In this document: positions 31,681-45,002 of the stretch, piece by piece
Position numbering within the stretch: the first letter of the stretch is position 1
Layout: each line of letters begins with the position of its first letter
NCBI RefSeq assembly: GCF_030272615.1
Contig: NC_081412.1
Location: 344,897,870 to 344,961,869, forward strand
From: Cryptomeria japonica
Taxonomy: Eukaryota; Streptophyta; Pinopsida; Cupressales; Cupressaceae
Direction: 5' to 3'
Length of the DNA: 64,000 nucleotides
The notes under the pieces: generated by a model
The model's input: only the letters and a program-made list of their open reading frames with translations
Databases searched by the model: none
Told to the model about the DNA's origin: nothing
Position numbers and translations under genes: made by a program

Positions 31681-32460
31681 CCTATGCAGGCATGCTCGAT
31701 CTTGATCCTAAGCTTGTTGTACATCACTTAGTTGTTGATCCAAATCTTAAACCTATTAAGCAAAAACTTTGAAAGATGCATCCTCGTATTGCATTGTTAG
31801 TCAAAGTAGAATTGGAAAAGTTGTTAGAGGTCAAATTTATTTGACCAATTGACTTTTAAGAATGGATTTCTAACATGGTGCTTGTCTCTAAACCTAATGG
31901 AGCTATCCAAGTTTGTAGAAATTATAGAGACCTCAACAAAGCATGTCCCAAAGATGATTTTCCACTTCCTAACATTGATATCTTATTTGATTTGATAGCG
32001 GGACATGAAAAGCCTTCCCTTATGGATGGTATTTTAGGTTATAACAAGATACAAATTGCAGAGGATGATCAGCATAAAACAACCTTTACTACTTCTGGGG
32101 GAATTTTCTATTATCAAGTCATGCCTTTAGGTCTCAAAAATGTAGGTGCCACATACCAGCAGGATATGACAATAATATTACATGACCTCATGCATCAAAT
32201 ATTGGAGGATTATGTAGATGATATCTTAGGGAAATCAAAGACCAAGACTGAACATCCAGCAATTCTTGAACACATTTTTGACTGTTTGGCTAAGTATAAG
32301 TTGTGTCTGAATCCTAAAAAAGATTATATTAGGAGTTACATCAGGTAAACTCTTTGGTTTCATAATTTCTAGGCGTGGCATTGAATTTGATCCTAAGAAA
32401 GTCAAGGCAATTATACAAATGCCTCCTCCTAAACATTGAAGAATTTGTGTAGCCTTTAAG
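31681..32460 (+). pseudogene. Reverse transcriptase of element C
   Basis: LDLDPKLVVHHLVVDPNLKP leads in. RT motifs: EWISNMVLVSKPNGAIQVC, NYRDLNKACPKDDFPLPNID, SLMDGILGYNKIQIAEDDQ, MPLGLKNVGATYQQ and YVDDILGKSK (about 32212-32241). The catalytic aspartates are present. Stops near 31770, 31842 and 31860 and a frameshift near 32340 break it. Confidence 0.88.
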
Positions 32461-33546
32461 GAAAGCTACAATCTCTCAAGCATTTTATTGCTCAATTGGT
32501 AGATAAATGTCAATGATTCATGCGTCTTCTTAAGAAAGGTACAAAATTCAAGTGGGATGCTCAGTGTCAGTAGGAATTTGATAGAATAAAGGAATATCTA
32601 GCTCATTCTCTAGTGTTGATTCCACCCATTCCACGAAGGCCATTTCTTCTATACATTTTAGTTACTCCAGTAGCAGTGGGGGCACTCCTTGCCCAACATG
32701 ATGATCAAAGGAAAGAGTGTGCCATTTATTACATTAGTTGAACCCTAATAGGATATGAGCTTAATTACTCACCCATGAAAAAAGAATGTCTAGTTGTTGT
32801 TGTTTTTTCACAAAAGCTTCAATATGCTAAGTCATACATTTAAGCTCATTTGTAAAATTGATCCTCTAAAATACATGTTATCCAAAACAACTCTAACTAG
32901 TTGCATGACTAAATGGGTCATGTTGCTCAGTGAGTTTGATATCCAATATGTAGATAGAAAGGCTATTAAAGGATAGGTAATTGCAGATCAATTGGCAGAA
33001 ATATCCCTAAAGAATACTCAGCCTTTAATTGCAAAATTTCTAGATGAATATTTTTGTATAGTTGTAACATATACCCCATGGAAACTTTATTTTGATGGAT
33101 CACATATACAGAATGGGTCAGGGGAAAGTTTCTTATGTATCACACCACAAGGGCATTTCATTCCTAAATCTTTCAAGTTGTCTTTCCCATGTACTAATAA
33201 CATTGTTGAGTATGAAGGTCTCATTGCGGGACTTAAAGTGGCCATGAAATAGAATATTATAGATATTCTTTCTTATGGGGACTCACAATTAGTTGTCAAA
33301 TAGGTAAATGATGAATATAAAACCAAGGATGACAAGTTATTACCATACAATAGAATGGTTGATGATCTCAAGAAGAACTTTGAGAACATTACCTTTGATC
33401 AAATCCCTAGAGCACAAAATAAAGCAGTTGATGCAATAGCTATTATTGGTTCATTAATTGCAATGGAGTCAAATAGTCCAAAAAATAAGTTTCTAGTTGA
33501 ACAACTTCTCCAACCATCTTTTGAGATGTCACATTCAGATATGGTG
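32461..33546 (+). pseudogene. Two RNase H domains of element C
   Basis: The first (about 32600-32990) has PVAVGALLAQHDDQRKE and the tether KIDPLKYMLSKTTLT with WVMLLSEFDIQYVDRKAIKG. The second (about 33060-33470) has LYFDGSHIQNGSGE, NNIVEYEGLIAGLK, SYGDSQLVVK and NKAVDAIA, giving the D-E-D-D set of a plant-type RNase H. Stops near 32740, 33250 and 33301 and a frameshift near 32820 inactivate them. Confidence 0.83.
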
Positions 33547-34832
33547 TGTAATATTGTTGATCCCCAATCACCCTGGTATCATGACATTTATGCCTACCTA
33601 AAAGATAACACCCTTCCATCTAACATGTCCCAAAATGATCGTCACAATCTCATTCGTCGATGTGCCTGGTTTACAATTATAGGAGATGATCTATCTCATT
33701 GGGGCTATCTTGACATCCTCACTAGATGTCTCGATGCAAATGAAGCTAATCTAGCAATGAAAGAAGTACATGTCGAAACTTGTGGCACTCATACAAGAGG
33801 ATATGTCCTTACCAAATAGCTTTTGAGAGTGGGATATTATTGACCTGGATAATAAAACATTATTATTGTGAGTTTGTAAATAAATGCTTACCTTGTCAAC
33901 AACATAGCGACCTAATTCATGTTCTAGCCCAAGATTTGCAGCCAATCATAACACCATGGCCTTTTTCTATATGGGGCCTTGATTTAGTTGGTAAGATTAA
34001 TCCTCCTTCTTCAGATGGACACAAGTTCATCATTGCAACTAATGAATATTTTACCAAATGGGTTGAGGCCATTCCCCTTACTCTTACCATTGATATTCAA
34101 GTTTCAAAATTTATCATATACCACATCCTTTGTCGTTATGGAGTTTCCTCTGCCATCATTACTGATAATGGAACCCCATTTAAAAACCAACACATGCATG
34201 ATTTGTGCTCTACATTCCATATCAAGCATCATTGGTCTACCCCATACTACCCACAAGGTAATAGATAGGTTGAGGCAACTAGTAAAACCCTATTGTGTAT
34301 CCTTTAAAAAATTATCAATGAAATTGGTCATAATTGGCACCTCCATTTAAACCCTGCCCTTTGGGCATAACGCACCAGCATCAGAACTCCCACTGGAGCT
34401 ACTCCATACTCCCTTGTTTATGGTACAAAATCATTTTTGCCAATTGAAGGTGAATTACTATTCTTACGCATATCCTTGAAGGACTTTGTGTCTAATGAAG
34501 ATTATAGGGTGCCAAGGCTAGCTCAACTAGATCTTCATGATGAACAATGCCAGAAAGCATACAATCATCTTTAAGTATATCAAACCATACTCAAGAGGCA
34601 ATATCAGAAGAAAGTTCATCCTTTTGAGTTTGAAGTTGGTGATCTAGTGCTTAGGGAAAATCTAAGAAAACGACAGGACAGAGAAAAGAAAGGAAAGTTT
34701 GAGGTTAACTGGTTAGGCCCATATATAATCACAACAAAATATGGTTCAGGATCTTATCAATTATCCACTCTATAATGGGAGCCTCTCAATGACCCCCTAA
34801 ATATCCTACATTTAAAGAAATTTTATGCATAG
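33547..34832 (+). pseudogene. Integrase of element C
   Basis: The zinc-binding part reads VHVETCGTHTRG and later CLPCQQHSDLIHVL after a frameshift near 33820-33850. The core has D in GLDLVGKI, D in ITDNGTPF and E in VEATSKTL, with HHWSTPYYPQGN between. The C-terminal part has FEVGDLVLREN, WLGPYIITTKYGSGSYQLS and ends LKKFYA before TAG at 34830-34832. No chromodomain. Stops at about 34266, 34306, 34368 and 34573 inactivate it. Confidence 0.87.
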
Positions 34833-36277
34833 TCCATGACAGTGTACCATTCAAAACCTAAGCAAATTATTTTAAAAAAATGATCAAAAGTAAAAAAGAG
34901 AAAAGAGAAAAGAGAAAAAGGGAAGAAAAAAAAATCGTCGTATGGTGAAAACTACCTTTGGTGGTGCCTTGGGCATGTATATATGGTGAAAACCTAGAAA
35001 CAAGCACTATATATAAGGGCAGTTCCATTATCCTTTTGCTACATCCTTTCAATCCTATCATGGCATGATAACTTTGGTTACTTGCCTTTGCAAATTGCAC
35101 TTTTACGCATCCTTGCATTTGTCCTCATCTAGGCTCTTGTGCAGCGGTCTCCTAATTGTAGTTTCCTTGCACATAGGAAGTGTGTAGAATATTGTACGTA
35201 GTGTCAGCTTAGTTATGTACAAGTTTTTAGTTTGTCATGTAAAATATGTCTTGTCTATACGCTTGTTTTGTTGTTCATATGCGTGTGTTGGTTGTGTCCT
35301 CAAGATCATACCTCACTTGTTGGTTATTCAACAAGTATTAATGTATATCTTTGTCATCATAATCATATCAGGTCTCCTTTGTCAAATCCCTCTTATCATT
35401 CCTTTCTCCAATCATCAATATGCATAGGATTTATCCTTCCTCGAGTGAGACATCATCAAATCCTTATCCATCAGTCATAACTTGGCAAAATATATCTGAG
35501 ACACTTGTGTTGACTTTAATTGTTTTTTATCCTTGTTTATCTTTTCAGAACTTATGATTTGTGTCTTCTCAATTGCCATTATCTTTCATATCATGGTGCG
35601 CTAAGAATAACAAATCCAGGGGTTTGATCTTGTGGATTTTCGTATTTTCTTGGTGTGGTTTTTATGTGTTTCATGTTATTCCCTCATGAGGTCTTAGTTA
35701 TCTCATGTCACACTGGGGCATACTTGTTTTGCTTGTGGTTTTTCTAGTACTATTTCCTGCAATATTCTCTATAATTTTATGTGGTGCTAGGTCAACCTCT
35801 TGTGTATTTATTTGAGTCATTTTAAGCATTGTTTGTGAAAAACATCCTGGTTCTTTGTACCTTGGTGTGTCACATATGGTGCTAAAGTAAAATAAGTGAT
35901 TGCTAAAATGGCAATTGGTGCCAAAGATACTTGTGCTCCATGATTTATTTGCATTTGCATTTCATTTACATATGCTTGGTTCTTTTCCCTTAAGTGATCT
36001 TCTCTTGGGAATGTGCACATGTCCTTCGTCTTTTTGGCCTTCATCCTTGTTGAATATCCTTGGAGCATTTTGTATCTTTTGTCATAATTGATTGCATTCA
36101 TTCATTCTGTATTGCACATAGGTTAGAAGGTATCAGATAAATCATCCATTGCATAGCATAATACACATTATATACATCTCATCATGCATCATCATAAAAG
36201 CATTGTGTCATCAATACCATATTCATATTTTATTATTATAACATGTACATATCATATCATGCAAATATGTATGTATG
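34833..36277 (+). other. 3' untranslated region of element C
   Basis: Non-coding. An A/G-rich tract (34868-34935) is followed by two copies of a GGTGAAAAC motif (34942-35009), as in element F. An ACTGGGGCAT tract near 35713-35722 may be an old purine-primer-like site. No LTR was recognised before the insertion of E at 36278. Confidence 0.55.
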
Positions 36278-37443
36278 TGTAATGTGAAAATTTGATTTAG
36301 GGTTTGCAACATAGAAGGGAGAAACCACTAAATCAATTTCACTTGGGACATTACATTCAAAAGAGGAAGGGAATTCACTAGATTCAATCACAAATCAGAT
36401 AAGGACTGAATACTAAGTGGATTGAATTAATTTTGAATTTCCTCTCTTTTGTAAATTGAAATGCTCAAAATGAAGGTAAAAACATTTGAAGAGTAAACTA
36501 CAGATGTGAGATCAAGCTGGGCACCTGGAATTGAGAAATGTAAGCCGAGTAGGACCTGCTCCCCGAAAAATCTCCTAAAAATTTGGGACCATGGCACATC
36601 ACAATGGTCCTCTGAACTTTTCGCATGCTAAAAAGGGTTGATTTCTCTCTGTGAATAAAGCTTATTCTAAAGAGTACATCTTTGTACCTATTTCCTGTAC
36701 ATAGAAAGAAGGGGAAATAGGTTGGGAATGGGGGTTTTCCTAAGTCAAACCCTGGTTCAGGAATTAACCTTGAATAAAATATTGCAAATACTTGAAATAA
36801 ATGATGGAAAGGTATACCTTAGATATGCAATGACTGATAATGATGCTTTGCTTCTTGAATGTAATCACATATATTGTATGAAAATGGCATGAACATGATA
36901 AAACCCTAATCACACACACATGCTTGCAAATGAATGATGTAATGTTGCTTGACAATGGATATATGAAGAATATGTAGCCTTGAAGACCTCTAGAAATGCT
37001 TGATGATGACTACTTCAATGCTCGAATGCTTGATTGCTTGTGCTCCCAATTTCACATATCATGAATGTATTATCCAAATGAGAGGGGAAGACCTCCTTAT
37101 ATACTTGCCCATTGTCAATTATGTTAATTTTCCAACATAGGCCAACATGAGGCAAGATTTTCCACTCAAATTTGAGATGGGGAAAAGGGTTTAAATTGGA
37201 TCCCAATTAGGGAGGACCATGGCATGGCACCCTAGTCCCAGTGAGGACCAAGGTGCCACACCCTGGTCCTACCCCATATTTGGGCCAGGGTTAAAGTGCA
37301 ATGCAAGGTGGAATGTGATATTGATGCAAATTTTTCACGAGGTAGGCATAAATAGGTCCTAATCAAGAATAGGGATGAGATTGCTAAGGTGAGGGCCCCA
37401 AATACGGTCAAAATTGTAAAGGGTGCAATTTTAGGACGCTACA
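36278..37443 (-). repeat. 3' LTR of element E (relative of D)
   Basis: On the minus strand it starts TGTAGCGTCCTAAAATTGC at 37443, preceded by the purine tract CTAAAGTGGGGGTTAAA, and ends near 36278. It aligns along its length with the LTR of D (start, TTCAAAAGAGG and ACATTACATTC blocks). Palindromes remain at 37245-37269 and 36586-36610, with a weaker one at 37214-37238. It is much more diverged from D than the two LTRs of D are from each other. Confidence 0.8.
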
Positions 37444-38571
37444 TTTAACCCCCACTTTAGCAAGCGTATAAACTAATGCAAATACTTGTGATAAAGTAGA
37501 AGAAAGAGAGATGAAGAAGATGAGGAATGCAGAGAAAAATCATAAGGAGTATAAGACATCACTAATTTTGAGGAACCAAGCCCCCAATATTAGGATCTTA
37601 ACTCACTCAAACATATGCAAGGGCACACAAAAACAAAAAGGTAAAAAAAGACAAAAGACACAAAAAGACACAGAATAAAAGCTAAATACAAAAACAAGAC
37701 CTCAAGTCAACTACCCAAAGAGACCTCAATATCAAAATATCTCAACAAATAATATCATTCTTGAAAAATGTCATCTCACGAACATAAGTGGTCATATAAA
37801 AGAGCAAAGAAAGCATCATCCATGAACTATCAATGGCAAAGCTATGAGTTCATGAGAAGAAGAAGAGAGAGAGCATGAGTACACACTAGATATGCTTATC
37901 TGGGTGATCCATGATAAGAATTATGAAAAAGAGGAGAACATAGATACCTCACCCCTACATGTTTGCATCTAGGTGATCCGTGTTGGGGAGGAGAGTAGAA
38001 ATAGTCTAGCTTTATTACACTAGTTCTACTCATCCTCATGCATGTGTGCAAGTGATGTCTAGTTTCAAGTGTATATCACCTCGTATAGGAGTTTGTTTCC
38101 TCTAGCTTCGATTTTGCTTCAACCTGTTTAAGACATGTAATGTAAATGTAAATTCCAAGGGGTGAATGTCTAACCTCAGGAACATCTCGTGTAATATTTT
38201 GCTCTGGTTTTGAGAATGTGTAACCCTGATTAAGACAAATACATGCCTAGTTTCAAGGACATCTCATGTAAGAGTTTTGCTTTGGTTTCGGTGATGTGTT
38301 TCCCCATCTAAGATATTTATCAAATGGTGCATCTGGTTTCGGGAATGAAGCATCTCGTGTATGAGTTTTTTCTCTGGTTTCAAGAATGAACACCCCATTT
38401 AAGACATGCAAAAATGATATGTAAAAATCTGGTACAATATGGTACAAAGGGAGCGGTGTGGGTGCCCCCCTTAAGATGTCAACATAGCCCTATGTTGATG
38501 TCTTAAAGAAGATAGAAACAAGGATACCAACCTTCAACACCAAGGAGATATCCTTTAGGCAACAATGTCAT
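37444..38571 (-). mobile_element. Element E internal region, left part
   Basis: Begins with the reverse complement of the purine tract and a region matching the 3' untranslated part of D (near 37580). No ORF is recognised. From about 38050 to 38430 it contains a degenerate repeat with words such as CATCTCGTGTA-GAGTTTTGCTCTGGTTTC (in parts) about every 90 bp. It is cut at 38571 by element F, whose duplication GTCAT is at 38567-38571. Confidence 0.6.
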
Positions 38572-39294
38572 TGTAGACACATAAAAATTTCCATTAATTT
38601 ATCCTCATTTAATTTCAAATTTCTTCAAACATCGGGCGAGTCCTTATTATTACATTATTATTTCTCCATAATTCATTATTCATAATTTCCATCTTTTATT
38701 TTATTATATTATTATTAATATCTTATCATTTATCCATTAAATTATTAAATAAAACATTTATCATATTCATTTATACGCCTTCATACATTCACCTTATATA
38801 CATTTATCTATTTATTTAATAAAACCCCTTAAATATCCCCTCCTACCACTTACCATTTCCCATTTACCACTCATCTTCCCTATACCACTCATCTTGCATT
38901 ATCCCATATTCATCCCACAACATGAACTCGCCCAAAGAAATTCTATTTAAACAAGCCCCTCTCTCTTATTTGAGCATCTCATCTTTATGCGTCAAACTTA
39001 TGTCAGTTTGCATTCTTCATCATCTTTGCATTTCATTTTCTTTAGCTTCCTTTGCATTAATCATCTTGAATCTCTAAAAAACCATAGCTTCTTGTGTGTG
39101 CTTATGAGAGCAATATTATCTACATAAGATCTTGGTTTAAGGAGTGCAATGGAGTGCAATGGAGTAGATTGTGTAACATGCATGTGTGTTCTTAGTTTAG
39201 ATTTTAATTTGCATGTGTGTTTTTTACAGGAAAAACTTCATTGTTGGATGTTGGAAGATTGAATCTTTTGTTCAATCCATTTCCTCCATCTACA
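38572..39294 (+). repeat. 5' LTR of element F
   Basis: TG...CA ends, with a TATA-like TATTTAAA at 38944-38951 after CATGAACTCGCC. AT-rich with ATTATTATT runs. It carries one duplicated GGAGTGCAAT that the right LTR lacks. Confidence 0.9.
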
Positions 39295-42200
39295 ATTGGC
39301 ATGCCCGGTGGGACCTTTCCCTTATTGTATTTTTGTCTGAAAGAAGTTTCAGATTTCTGATTTGTTGCAGATTGGTTTGAGGTTCTAATATTTCATTTGC
39401 AGGTTTGCTTGAGATTTTGGTATTTTGTTCTGCAGGTTGAAGAATTCTCTTGAATGATTAATGGGTTTGTTTCTTCAAATCAGTTCGTAAATTATATAGT
39501 AGAAAGTCCATTTTGAACATATCCTGCAGTCCCATACGCTTTCTGCTTTGCTTGTGCTCCCATGTACCTACATTTGTTGTTTTGGTAGTTTGTCACTATT
39601 GTTTCTTCCCGATACTTCCCTCTACATTCATTCTTTCCCACTCCCTTACTACCACCTCGCTCTTCCTCTCTCCCTACGTTGCAACCTCTCCTTGCTTTTT
39701 GCGGCAGCATCTCGAGCCAAAGGAAGTCCCAGGATTTGTGAAGCAACTGCTTCAATTTCTTGAGGCTCAGATTTACTAGTTTACCATCTGCCATTAAAAG
39801 CTTCTTTAAGATCAGTGACAGAAAAATCAATTAAATGTCTCACTTCGCTGCAACTGATAGCCTCAAGAATTAGATATCAAAAATCTTGAGAAAATTTGAA
39901 ACAACCCTTCGCTTTTCATAACATATCTTTCCTGGCATTCATGTATAACTCTGCAAAACAACCCACGTTGTTGCACATTTGTTAAAAAAAATTAATGCTT
40001 TTTCAAAAAATTCGCTCTGAACGTATCTTGTGCTTGAAAGTCTTTGAATCCATTTGAACTAAAATCTGTTTTGCATGCATTTTGCAATCATTGTTTTACA
40101 TTAGTTTTCAGTCCTCTTAAAGTAGTTTTAAGTAAGTTTTTCTTTTTTTTAAACGTAAGTTTTCTAAAGTTTCTTTTAAATTAGTTTAAATGTCAGTTAT
40201 CTTAGATTAGTTTTTAAGTTAGGATTTTTTCTTTTTATTATTTTAAAATTAAGTTTCCTTAGATTAGTTTTAAGTTAGGTTTTTACATTATTTTTAATTT
40301 AAGTTCTTTTAGAGTAATTTTATGTAATTTAAATTTTCTTAGAATTAGATTGATTTTTAAGATTTTAGATTTTTTTTCAGGTTTTAGATTTAGTTTTAAT
40401 TAAATTTAATTTAGATTTTAATTTTGTTAATTAGATTAGATTTTAAATTTTGATTTAGATTGGATTTTAGTTTTCTAGATAAAATTAGATTTTGAATTTG
40501 TTAATTAGATTGGTTTTTTTAATTTGTGTTAATTAGATTAGTTTTTTTAATTTGTGTTAATTAGATTAGTTTTTTAATTTTTTTGTTAATTAGATTAATG
40601 TTTAGTTTTGTGTCAATGTGTTTGATTTCTTTCTATGAACTAATCTTTGTGGTTTTGTGTGCTTGTGCAGGGGCGCCAAAGACCATAATTTTGAAACTAC
40701 TAATGTCATTTTGATGCAGGATGCATGTCGAAGAAATGGTGATTTGAAATTGATTGTCTGAATTTTAGATTAGATCACACTTCAAATGGTGCTTTAAAAT
40801 TAACCAGTGTCTTTTGTGTCTTGAGCAATAGGCTTTTTTTGTTTTACCTTTTAGAGGGTCTGCCTCCCGAGAAGCCCTTAAGGTTCGGTGAGAGGGAACG
40901 ACCCAAGTGTTAATGGGCTAAAGCCAAGCTCTTCTGAACCACTATAAATAAATGTGTTTGTGACGAAAGTTGCAAGCAACGAGTGCTGATTAGTTCATAC
41001 CGACAGCATGTCTCCCCATAAACCCTATAGAGTGCAACCTCTATAGGTCGGGAGCCTTCCTTAACGGAACGTACGTCACCGCATGTATGGCCACTTGAAC
41101 GGATGCCCTTACTAGACACCTTTTTTGTGTTAGAAGCCAAAAACCTTCTAGTTGTTGACGCGGGAGGTCGGACCTCTGAAGCGGCTCACATTCTTACGGT
41201 TCTTAGTAGAGATACAAAGTTCGCCACGGGTATTTTTCGTGGGGACTGGTGCTTGGCTACCCCAAAAAAGTGAGTGTCGAGGGTGGAGCCAGTGGGGTCA
41301 AGCATCTAAGTATCTGCTCTGAATTGCATAGCTCAGGGTAACCCCCCAAGTGAGATTCAACAACTATTCTCCTAGCCAGCCTTAGGATTGTGCTTGAATG
41401 TGTTTTTATTGTAAAATAAAACAAACATTTTGTCTACCATGTTTTCTGAGTGTGTGCACAAACAAACAAGAAAATTTCACAATCAAAACCACACTTGAAA
41501 TCGAAACACTTTACAAAAACCTTGGTCTAAGCTTTCAAGTATACATCCACATTATATAGTAAAAACATTATGAAACAACATTATCCTTGAAATGTTGAAC
41601 TGGTGTTCTCAAAACAATCATTTCAAATCTCTTGAGACATCACTTTTGGATTTTTTATCTTTTAGGTCCTCACATAGTCACGTCATTATAGCTTGCCATA
41701 CCTTTTAGGTCCTTACATAGTCTTCACCTAGTTTCACCTTTCATCCTTGCATATCTTATTTAATCATACCTAGCCTTTGCATATCCCCCCTAGATCAAAC
41801 CCATGCATAAGCCCCTTAGATCATACCCATAATCTTTGCATAGCCTTCCATCATTCCTTTAGGACATAACCTTAAACCTTGCATAAGTGTCTTAGGTCAT
41901 TTCATCATTGGTCCTAGCATTTCATTATTATTTGCATACCAAAATCCAAAAACAAAACAAAACAAAACAAAAAAATCAAAAAAAAATCAAAAATATTGCT
42001 TGCACTTAGGATTTCTCATCTTAGGTCTAACATCAACTTTTGATCATGAATCCCCTTATCACTTGAGGTGTATCTTCCTTGAGTTAGGGAATCTATCAGT
42101 GTCTTTGAGTTGGTATTCTGCTTGGAGTTCATCATCTCCTATCATAGTATGCCCTCTCTTTGATAACTTATCCTTGTGTCTATCTATCATAGCACAAGTC

Positions 42201-42483
42201 AAACCCCACATTGGGAATATTTTCAGACCGAGAGTATCCTTAGTCCTTGCATCAAACATCATTTATCCTCATATCCTATTTATGGTTTAGCTACCCATAT
42301 ATTGCATTTTTGCATCAATCCTTTAGCAAACATATCACATAGATTGCATCTTTGCATTGATCCTTAGTTACGTCCTAGTTTCACTCATATCATATAGTTC
42401 CCCCTTTGCATTTTAGGGTTTTCATTCCATCTAGAGTCTCATACATTGTCCTAGGTCAAAGATCAGAACTATCATAAATCTCC
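39295..42483 (+). other. Leader of element F
   Basis: About 3.2 kb without a credible gene. The primer-binding site is at 39297-39316. From 40130 to 40610 it is T-rich, with a GTTAATTAGATTAGTTTTTT unit repeated in tandem (about 29 bp period, clearest at 40495-40605). From 40860 to 41400 it is more GC-rich (CCTTAAGGTTCGGTGAGAGG, GGAGCCAGTGGGGTCAAGC). From 41640 to 41930 CCTTTGCATAG/CTTAGATCATACC words recur. Whether an intron is spliced from the leader cannot be told. Confidence 0.55.
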
Positions 42484-43089
42484 ATGGCTACCTTGACCCA
42501 ACAAATTCAAGATCTCAAGAGAGAAATATATGACATTCAAGCCCAACAAAAAGATTCAATGACCCCTCTTTAGATAAAATTTCACAATATCAAGAATAAC
42601 AAACTTCAAGAAATGTTGAATAGACTATATAAGGTGGAACAACAAGTGATTGAAAATCAAAAGACAAATCTCAAACAAGATCCCATGAATTCTTCACCAA
42701 GACAACAAGACATTTCTTTAAAATATCCGTCAAATAGACAATTTACACCTTTGGGACAATCTATTGAGTCGGCTTTGAAAGAGCTTCTTGAGCACAATCT
42801 TATCATATTGCCTAACAAGACCATATGGGGATGTGAATTTTTTAGTAATTATTGTGCATATCATAGACATAACAAACATAAGACTTCAATGTGCATGGAA
42901 TTTAAACATAAAATTCAAGACCTCCTTGATAATGGTGTTATTGAAATTGAAGATCCTAATGATTCACCTAAGGAGAAACTAGATGTCATTACCAAACATG
43001 ATCAAAACAATACACCTATGTCTAGCAAGGCTCCATATGTGGCCTCCATCTCTTCCACGATGCCTTCATCTCCTAAAACTTCTCAGTAA
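42484..43089 (+). pseudogene. Short gag-like protein of element F with zinc motif
   Basis: The ATG at 42484 begins MATLTQQIQDLKREIYDIQ (coiled coil). One in-frame TAG at 42571-42573; the same frame runs on to 43089. The zinc motif CAYHRHNKHKTSMC is followed by EFKHKIQDLLDNGVIEIED, the signature shared by the gypsy gags here. The N-terminal half contains FTPLGQSIESALKELLEHN as in complete gags, but the capsid segment (QWY/EWF block) is missing, so it is an internally deleted gag. Confidence 0.72.
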
Positions 43090-44000
43090 CAATCCATACC
43101 ATCTCCTTCAAGCAATGAATCTAATGGTGAAACTTCTCATGTTGACCCTCAAGGACTATCAATAGTACAAATCCAAGCTAATCCATTCTTTTATACAAAT
43201 ACTTTTATACGATTCAGATGTCTTAGATCCTATGCCATCATGCACTCTAATTCCAATCATACCCACTCTAGAAGGCCCAAAATGCTTTCCCATCATGTAA
43301 AAACATTAAAACCTTCCAATAATCCCCCATGCATATCACAAACACTACCCCTTCCTTAGAAGTGGCTCCATGTCAAGAGGATAATCTGAAGAATGAAGAA
43401 ACAAGTCCTATCATAAATCAAGATCAAGACACCAAAACTCTCCAATCCCATCCAATGGTTAAACAAAATCCTACCTCCCTAGAATCCCATGATGATCCCC
43501 TTATACCTTTCCATTTCTTCCAAGATGACCCCCTTCCATCTCAAGAGCAAAGCATCCTTCCAAATCATATTCCTAATCTACTTCCTAAGCAAGAACATGA
43601 TGCCTCATCCACCTTTTCAAATGATCCTATTTGAAATGAAGTGTCAAACACCCTTCCTACTCTATCCAATGATCCTCTTCCATGTCAAGATCAAAGTATC
43701 CCTTTATTCCCTTGTCATAATTCTCCATGTTTTCCTCAAGATTCCATCATGCCCATAAATCCCTCTCATGATCCTATCATTCCTTGCAAGCCACCTCCAC
43801 CTCAAAGTGGACTTTCCTATAGCATCAAAAGTAAGAAGAAACCCTTTGTAAAAAAGATCTTCCAAAGCATGCATTATCGAAGAAAAGGGTTAGACATTCA
43901 TGAACATGGTATATTAGAACCCCCTGATATAAAAGAAAATCTTGATTATACTGGCTAAATTGCTCACTCTCAATATGTTGCTATCCCTCATAAATCCTAC
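43090..44000 (+). pseudogene. Pro/Ser-rich coding remnant of element F with degenerate G-patch
   Basis: Three short open stretches (43329-43634, 43641-43958 and neighbours) are rich in P, S, D and Q. Near the end KKIFQSMHYRRKGLDIHEHG and then ILEPPDIKENLDYTG follow the spacing of a G-patch (IxxxMGYxxxGLGxxxxGIxEP...GLGY), with the key glycines mostly lost. No protease active site is visible. Confidence 0.5.
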
Positions 44001-45002
44001 ATTTGTCCAGGTAAATCCAAATACATGCCTTCCCCTTCACCCCTTCCATCTATTTTAGGTCCCTATATCCCTCCATCCCTTATGCAAGATCAAAAAAGGC
44101 ACACATTTTTTAGCACCTTCCATCCATCCAAAATACCTTTATATCATTCTTATCCATCTACACATTCTTTTCCTTCTCCAAGCAATTTGAATGCCAAGCA
44201 TACAAGTCAGGAGTCAAACAATCCACATGCATTTAAGGATCAACACATCCCATCTAATCGACATGTAAAAACAAAGCAAAATTTGATCCAAAAATAAAAA
44301 GAGATATACAAAAGGCCACAAAGGCCCATTGAGAAAAAGAAAGAAATTTCAAAACCCATATGGGTTCCTAAGGTGCTTGTAGAAAAAATGCATTCCAAGG
44401 GACTACAAAAGAAAGAAATGTCCAAAAGGCCACAAAGGCCCACAAAGCAAGAAAAAAAAGTCAAAATTTCTATGGCTTCCTAAGTCTTACATTGAGGAAA
44501 TGCATTCTAAAGAATCACAAAAAAATAAAAAATCAAGATCCATGTGGATTCCCAAGTCGCTCATACAAGACTTGCACACTAAAGAAAAATCAAAATTGGC
44601 AATCAAGTTTGCTACCCCAACTTCTCCCACATCCACTATCCTAAAACCTATTTCACCTCCTTCATCCATTTTGGCTCCTTGTGTCCTAAAATCCACATCA
44701 ACCTTTCCATCAAAATCACAAACTCTAAAATCCACTAATCCTCCACTTGTCCACCACCCCTCAAGGTGTGTGCCAATCTTGATCTTGCCAACATTTCCAT
44801 CCAACCATGCACAATTATTCCAACATCCCATCCATTATCCAACACCTATGCTCTATCCTTCCATCCCTCTTATCCAATCCTTTGCATAAATCCTTATAAC
44901 CTTTTCGTCTTATCACCCATTTCATCTAGTCCCTTTACCATCATCCTATCAACATCTTTGAGCATATCTTCAATAGAAATGGATTGTTATAGAACATCTT
45001 CC
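44001..45002 (+). pseudogene. Repeat-bearing coding remnant of element F
   Basis: From about 44290 to 44600 an imperfect tandem repeat of about 110-120 bp encodes variants of RPQRPxxKKKEIS-KPIWVPKVLVEKMHSK (in pieces); three units are visible. P/S-rich, stop-ridden sequence lies on both sides. I do not recognise a domain, and the pol genes that would normally sit here are absent. Confidence 0.5.

Larger units (their letters stand above)
29404..36277 (+). mobile_element. Element C, right part (gag C-terminus to 3' region)
   Basis: Continues element C after the insertion of D: end of gag, protease, spacer, RT, two RNases H, integrase and a 3' untranslated region, all + strand. It is cut at 36277 by the LTR of element E. 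The 3' LTR of C is not recognised to the right. Confidence 0.82.

Noticed and set aside
40860-41400. GC-richer block considered as an rRNA or tRNA gene
   Set aside because: I recognise no tRNA cloverleaf or rRNA core sequence; it lies in the leader of element F.
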